Origin: Amycolatopsis sp. GM8
GTDB taxonomy: Bacteria; Actinomycetota; Actinomycetes; Mycobacteriales; Pseudonocardiaceae
Assembly: GCF_021653975.1 (NCBI RefSeq)
Contig: NZ_JAJKFK010000001.1
Span: 1,022,863-1,086,862 of the forward strand
Length of the DNA: 64,000 nucleotides
Direction: 5' to 3'
In this document: one piece after another, positions 62,218-64,000 of the stretch
Position numbering within the stretch: the first letter of the stretch is position 1
How the letters are laid out: the number at the start of each line of letters is the position of its first letter
The notes under the pieces: model-generated
What the model saw: only the letters and a program-made list of their open reading frames with translations
Told to the model about the DNA's origin: nothing
Database searches by the model: none
Position numbers and translations under genes: made by a program

Positions 62218-63591
62218 ATGGCTTTGACCCGACGGGATCTGCTGCGCACCGGCGCGCTGGGGATCATGGTCGCCGGCAGTGTGGAGGCGATCGCCGCGCC
62301 GTCCGCCGCCGCGCAGACCCGGCGTCCCGCCGGCTACGGCGCCCTGGTGGACGACCCGGCCGGCCTGCTGTCGCTGCCGAAGGGCTTCAAGTACCAGGTG
62401 GTCGCGCAGGCCGGCGTGACCACGCTGGAGAGTGGCCAGCCCACGCCGAGCGACGCCGACGGGACGGCGTGCTTCCGTGACGGCCGCGGGTTCGTGCTGG
62501 TCAACAACCACGAGATCGACGGTTCGGAGCCGTTCAAGGTGCCGGCGCTGCCCGGGCTCACCTACGACGCGGGGGCCGGCGGCGGCACCACGAACATCGT
62601 CGTCGACCATTCCGGCAAGCGGGTGCGCGAGTACGTGAGCCTGGCCGGCACGCACAACAACTGCGCCGGCGGGCCCACCCCGTGGGGTACCTGGCTGACC
62701 TGCGAGGAGACCGAGCAGCGCGCGGGCGGGGTGTTCCAGCAGGACCATGGTTACGTCTTCGAGGTGGACCCGGTCGACCGGGACGCGAACCAGCACCCGG
62801 TGGCGCTGAAGTTCCTCGGCCGCTACGCGCACGAAGCCGTCGCGGTGGACCCGCACAACTCGACGATCTACCTGACCGAGGACGCGGGCGACCCGCACGG
62901 GCTGTACTACCGCTGGACGCCGCCGAAGGGGTTCCACGGTCGCAAGGGCGCGCTCAAGCACCTGCAGCAGACGGTGGGCGACAACGCCGGGCGGCTGCAG
63001 GCGATGAGCTGTTTCAAGGGCGGCAAGCACATCGACGACCTGTCGGAGGCCACCCAGCCGGGCACGAAGTACCGGGTCAAGTGGGTGGACGTGGCCGAGC
63101 GGCAGGCGGCGGCGGTGTCGGTCCGCAAGCAGTTCGCGGCCGGTGAGGTGACGAACAGCCGGAAACTGGAAGGCGCCTACTGGGGCGACGGCGGTGCGTA
63201 CTTCGTGGCCAGCTTCGCGCGTGCCGACGACGGTAGCGTCAACGAGCACGACGGCCAGGTGTGGTTCTACGACCCGCGGGCGGAGACCGTCGAGCTGAAG
63301 ACCATCTTCGGCGTCAACCCCGACCCCGACGTGGACACCTTCTACGACGGCCCGGACAACATCACGGTCTCGCCGTTCGGCGGCTTGATCCTGGCCGAAG
63401 ACGGTGAGGGCCTGTCACACCTGGTCGGCGTGACCGAGCGCGGCGCGGCGTATGCGTTGGCGCGCAACGAGTTGAACGACAGCGAGTTCACCGGCCCGAC
63501 GTTCAGCCAGGATGGGCGCTACCTGTTCGCCAACATCCAGACGCCGGGGTACGTGTTCTCGATCAGCGGCCCCTGGGAAACCTGCCGCTGA
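62218..63591 (+). CDS. Secreted PhoX/DUF839-family protein
   Basis: 457 residues from ATG 62218, with AGGGAGG upstream. A twin-arginine signal (TRRDLLRTGALGIMVAG, cleavage near residue 32) directs folded export. The beta-propeller PhoX-like domain has FVLVNNHEIDG, GTHNNCAGGPTPWGTWLTCE, GRYAHEAVAVDP and IYLTEDAGDPHGLYYR, residues that hold calcium and iron in PhoX phosphatases. It is probably a phosphatase or related metalloprotein; many DUF839 members are untested. No clear Pho box was found upstream. Confidence 0.88.
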   Translation: MALTRRDLLRTGALGIMVAGSVEAIAAPSAAAQTRRPAGYGALVDDPAGLLSLPKGFKYQVVAQAGVTTLESGQPTPSDADGTACFRDGRGFVLVNNHEIDGSEPFKVPALPGLTYDAGAGGGTTNIVVDHSGKRVREYVSLAGTHNNCAGGPTPWGTWLTCEETEQRAGGVFQQDHGYVFEVDPVDRDANQHPVALKFLGRYAHEAVAVDPHNSTIYLTEDAGDPHGLYYRWTPPKGFHGRKGALKHLQQTVGDNAGRLQAMSCFKGGKHIDDLSEATQPGTKYRVKWVDVAERQAAAVSVRKQFAAGEVTNSRKLEGAYWGDGGAYFVASFARADDGSVNEHDGQVWFYDPRAETVELKTIFGVNPDPDVDTFYDGPDNITVSPFGGLILAEDGEGLSHLVGVTERGAAYALARNELNDSEFTGPTFSQDGRYLFANIQTPGYVFSISGPWETCR

Positions 63592-63597
63592 GCGGCG

Positions 63598-64000
63598 CTA
63601 GTAGGTGCGGGGGGTCCAGACCTGACCGTTGGTGACCTTGGTCCGCGACGATCCGATGATCAGCAGGCAGCGCATGTCTACTGTGGACGGATCAAGGTCA
63701 CCGAGGGTCGTGATGCGCACGTCCTCTTCCGGGCCGCCGACGTCACGTGCGATCACCACCGGGGTCTCGGTGGTGCGGTGACGCATGAGGACTTCCCGCG
63801 CCTGCGCCAACTGTGTGGTCCGCGAACGAGAAGCCGGATTGTAGATCGCGATCACGAGGTCCGCGGCACCAGCCGCGTCCAGGCGTTTTTCGATGACGTC
63901 CCAAGGCTTCAGCCTGTCCGACAAGGAAAGTACGCAGTAGTCGTGTCCGAGCGGTGCGCCGGCCCGCGACGCGGCAGCTTGCGCGGCCGTGACACCGGGG
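63598..64000 (-). CDS. cobJ: Precorrin-3B C17-methyltransferase, C-terminal part (runs off the window)
   Basis: The frame enters from the right edge as PGVTAAQAAASRAGAPLGHD and continues YCVLSLSDRLKPWDVIEKRL, IAIYNPASRSRTTQLAQARE and VVIARDVGGPEEDVRITTLG, all CobJ signatures, ending TAG at 63598-63600. The visible 133 residues are the C-terminal half. It methylates C17 with ring contraction. In many actinomycetes it is fused to CobI; the N-terminal part is outside the window. Converges with the PhoX-like gene, 6 bp apart. Confidence 0.95.
   Translation of the reverse strand, partial: PGVTAAQAAASRAGAPLGHDYCVLSLSDRLKPWDVIEKRLDAAGAADLVIAIYNPASRSRTTQLAQAREVLMRHRTTETPVVIARDVGGPEEDVRITTLGDLDPSTVDMRCLLIIGSSRTKVTNGQVWTPRTY

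Noticed and set aside
58908..62267. A 1119-codon minus-strand frame opposite the arabinosyltransferase gene
   Set aside because: Arg/Gly/His-rich with no motif; antisense shadow of a well-supported gene.

Overview
The window is chromosomal DNA of a high-GC actinomycete. Gene content points to the family Pseudonocardiaceae, most likely Amycolatopsis or a close relative: ESX/EspG secretion genes, an Emb-type arabinosyltransferase (an arabinogalactan cell wall), ShbA-type sigma factor, WhiB, DUF5302 and VanW proteins, many GTG/TTG starts and 4-8 bp stop/start overlaps. The genus is an inference from gene content, not from a marker gene. I found no rRNA, tRNA, CRISPR array, transposase or prophage gene.

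Layout. 1-1206: end of an ESX locus (substrate C-terminus and EspG). 1203-3355: flavin monooxygenase with a divergent TetR regulator. 3344-12112 (minus): a tightly overlapped beta-ketoadipate operon, pcaI-J-F-H-G-B-D-C, then an IclR/PcaR regulator, a MocA-like nucleotidyltransferase and a CoxD/MoxR ATPase. A PcaR-like operator precedes pcaI. Together the pca genes convert protocatechuate to acetyl-CoA and succinyl-CoA. 12197-22690: mixed housekeeping genes (hydroxyacid dehydrogenase, HAD, Cys-less HesB-like protein, GtrA, ShbA sigma factor, WhiB, TetR regulators, acetyltransferase, MaoC, enoyl reductase, phosphoesterase, VanW). 22825-23945: DUF5302 gene followed by about 900 bp without a gene, packed with 21-bp tandem arrays, a 7-bp microsatellite, a cloverleaf-folding element and a large nested inverted repeat. 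23946-33014: amino-acid dehydrogenase, RidA-tryptophan dioxygenase pair, secreted S53 peptidase, acetyltransferase, FAD/Fe-S dehydrogenase and an orphan hydratase. 33592-39568: gltBD (glutamate synthase) with a long hairpin-rich leader. 39578-43605: another 21-bp array, a GT-C glycosyltransferase, DyP peroxidase and a DeoR regulator.

43609-64000 is a large cobalamin (B12) region: cobQ-cobD (minus), cobU-T-S (plus), a GntR regulator, a minus operon chelatase(ChlI-D type)-cobO-cobB-cobC led by a cobalamin riboswitch, divergent cobL-cobM, cbiD facing cobK-bluB, then an arabinosyltransferase and a PhoX-type protein, and the end of cobJ running off the window. Corrin-ring methylation, cobalt insertion, adenosylation, amidation and lower-ligand assembly are all represented. 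cobN, cobI, cobH and cobG are not in view.

Unexplained structure. Two 13-bp palindromes of the same 5-3-5 design, CTAGC-RNY-GCTAG and GTCCA-NNN-TGGAC, recur far more often than expected, inside genes as well as between them. The first also forms a pair of probable operators at a TetR gene. Tandem arrays with an exact 21-bp period lie between convergent genes at two loci. The element at 23493-23684 is a 27-bp stem capped by three contiguous hairpins, several with GNA loops. I regard these as the best candidates for something undescribed.
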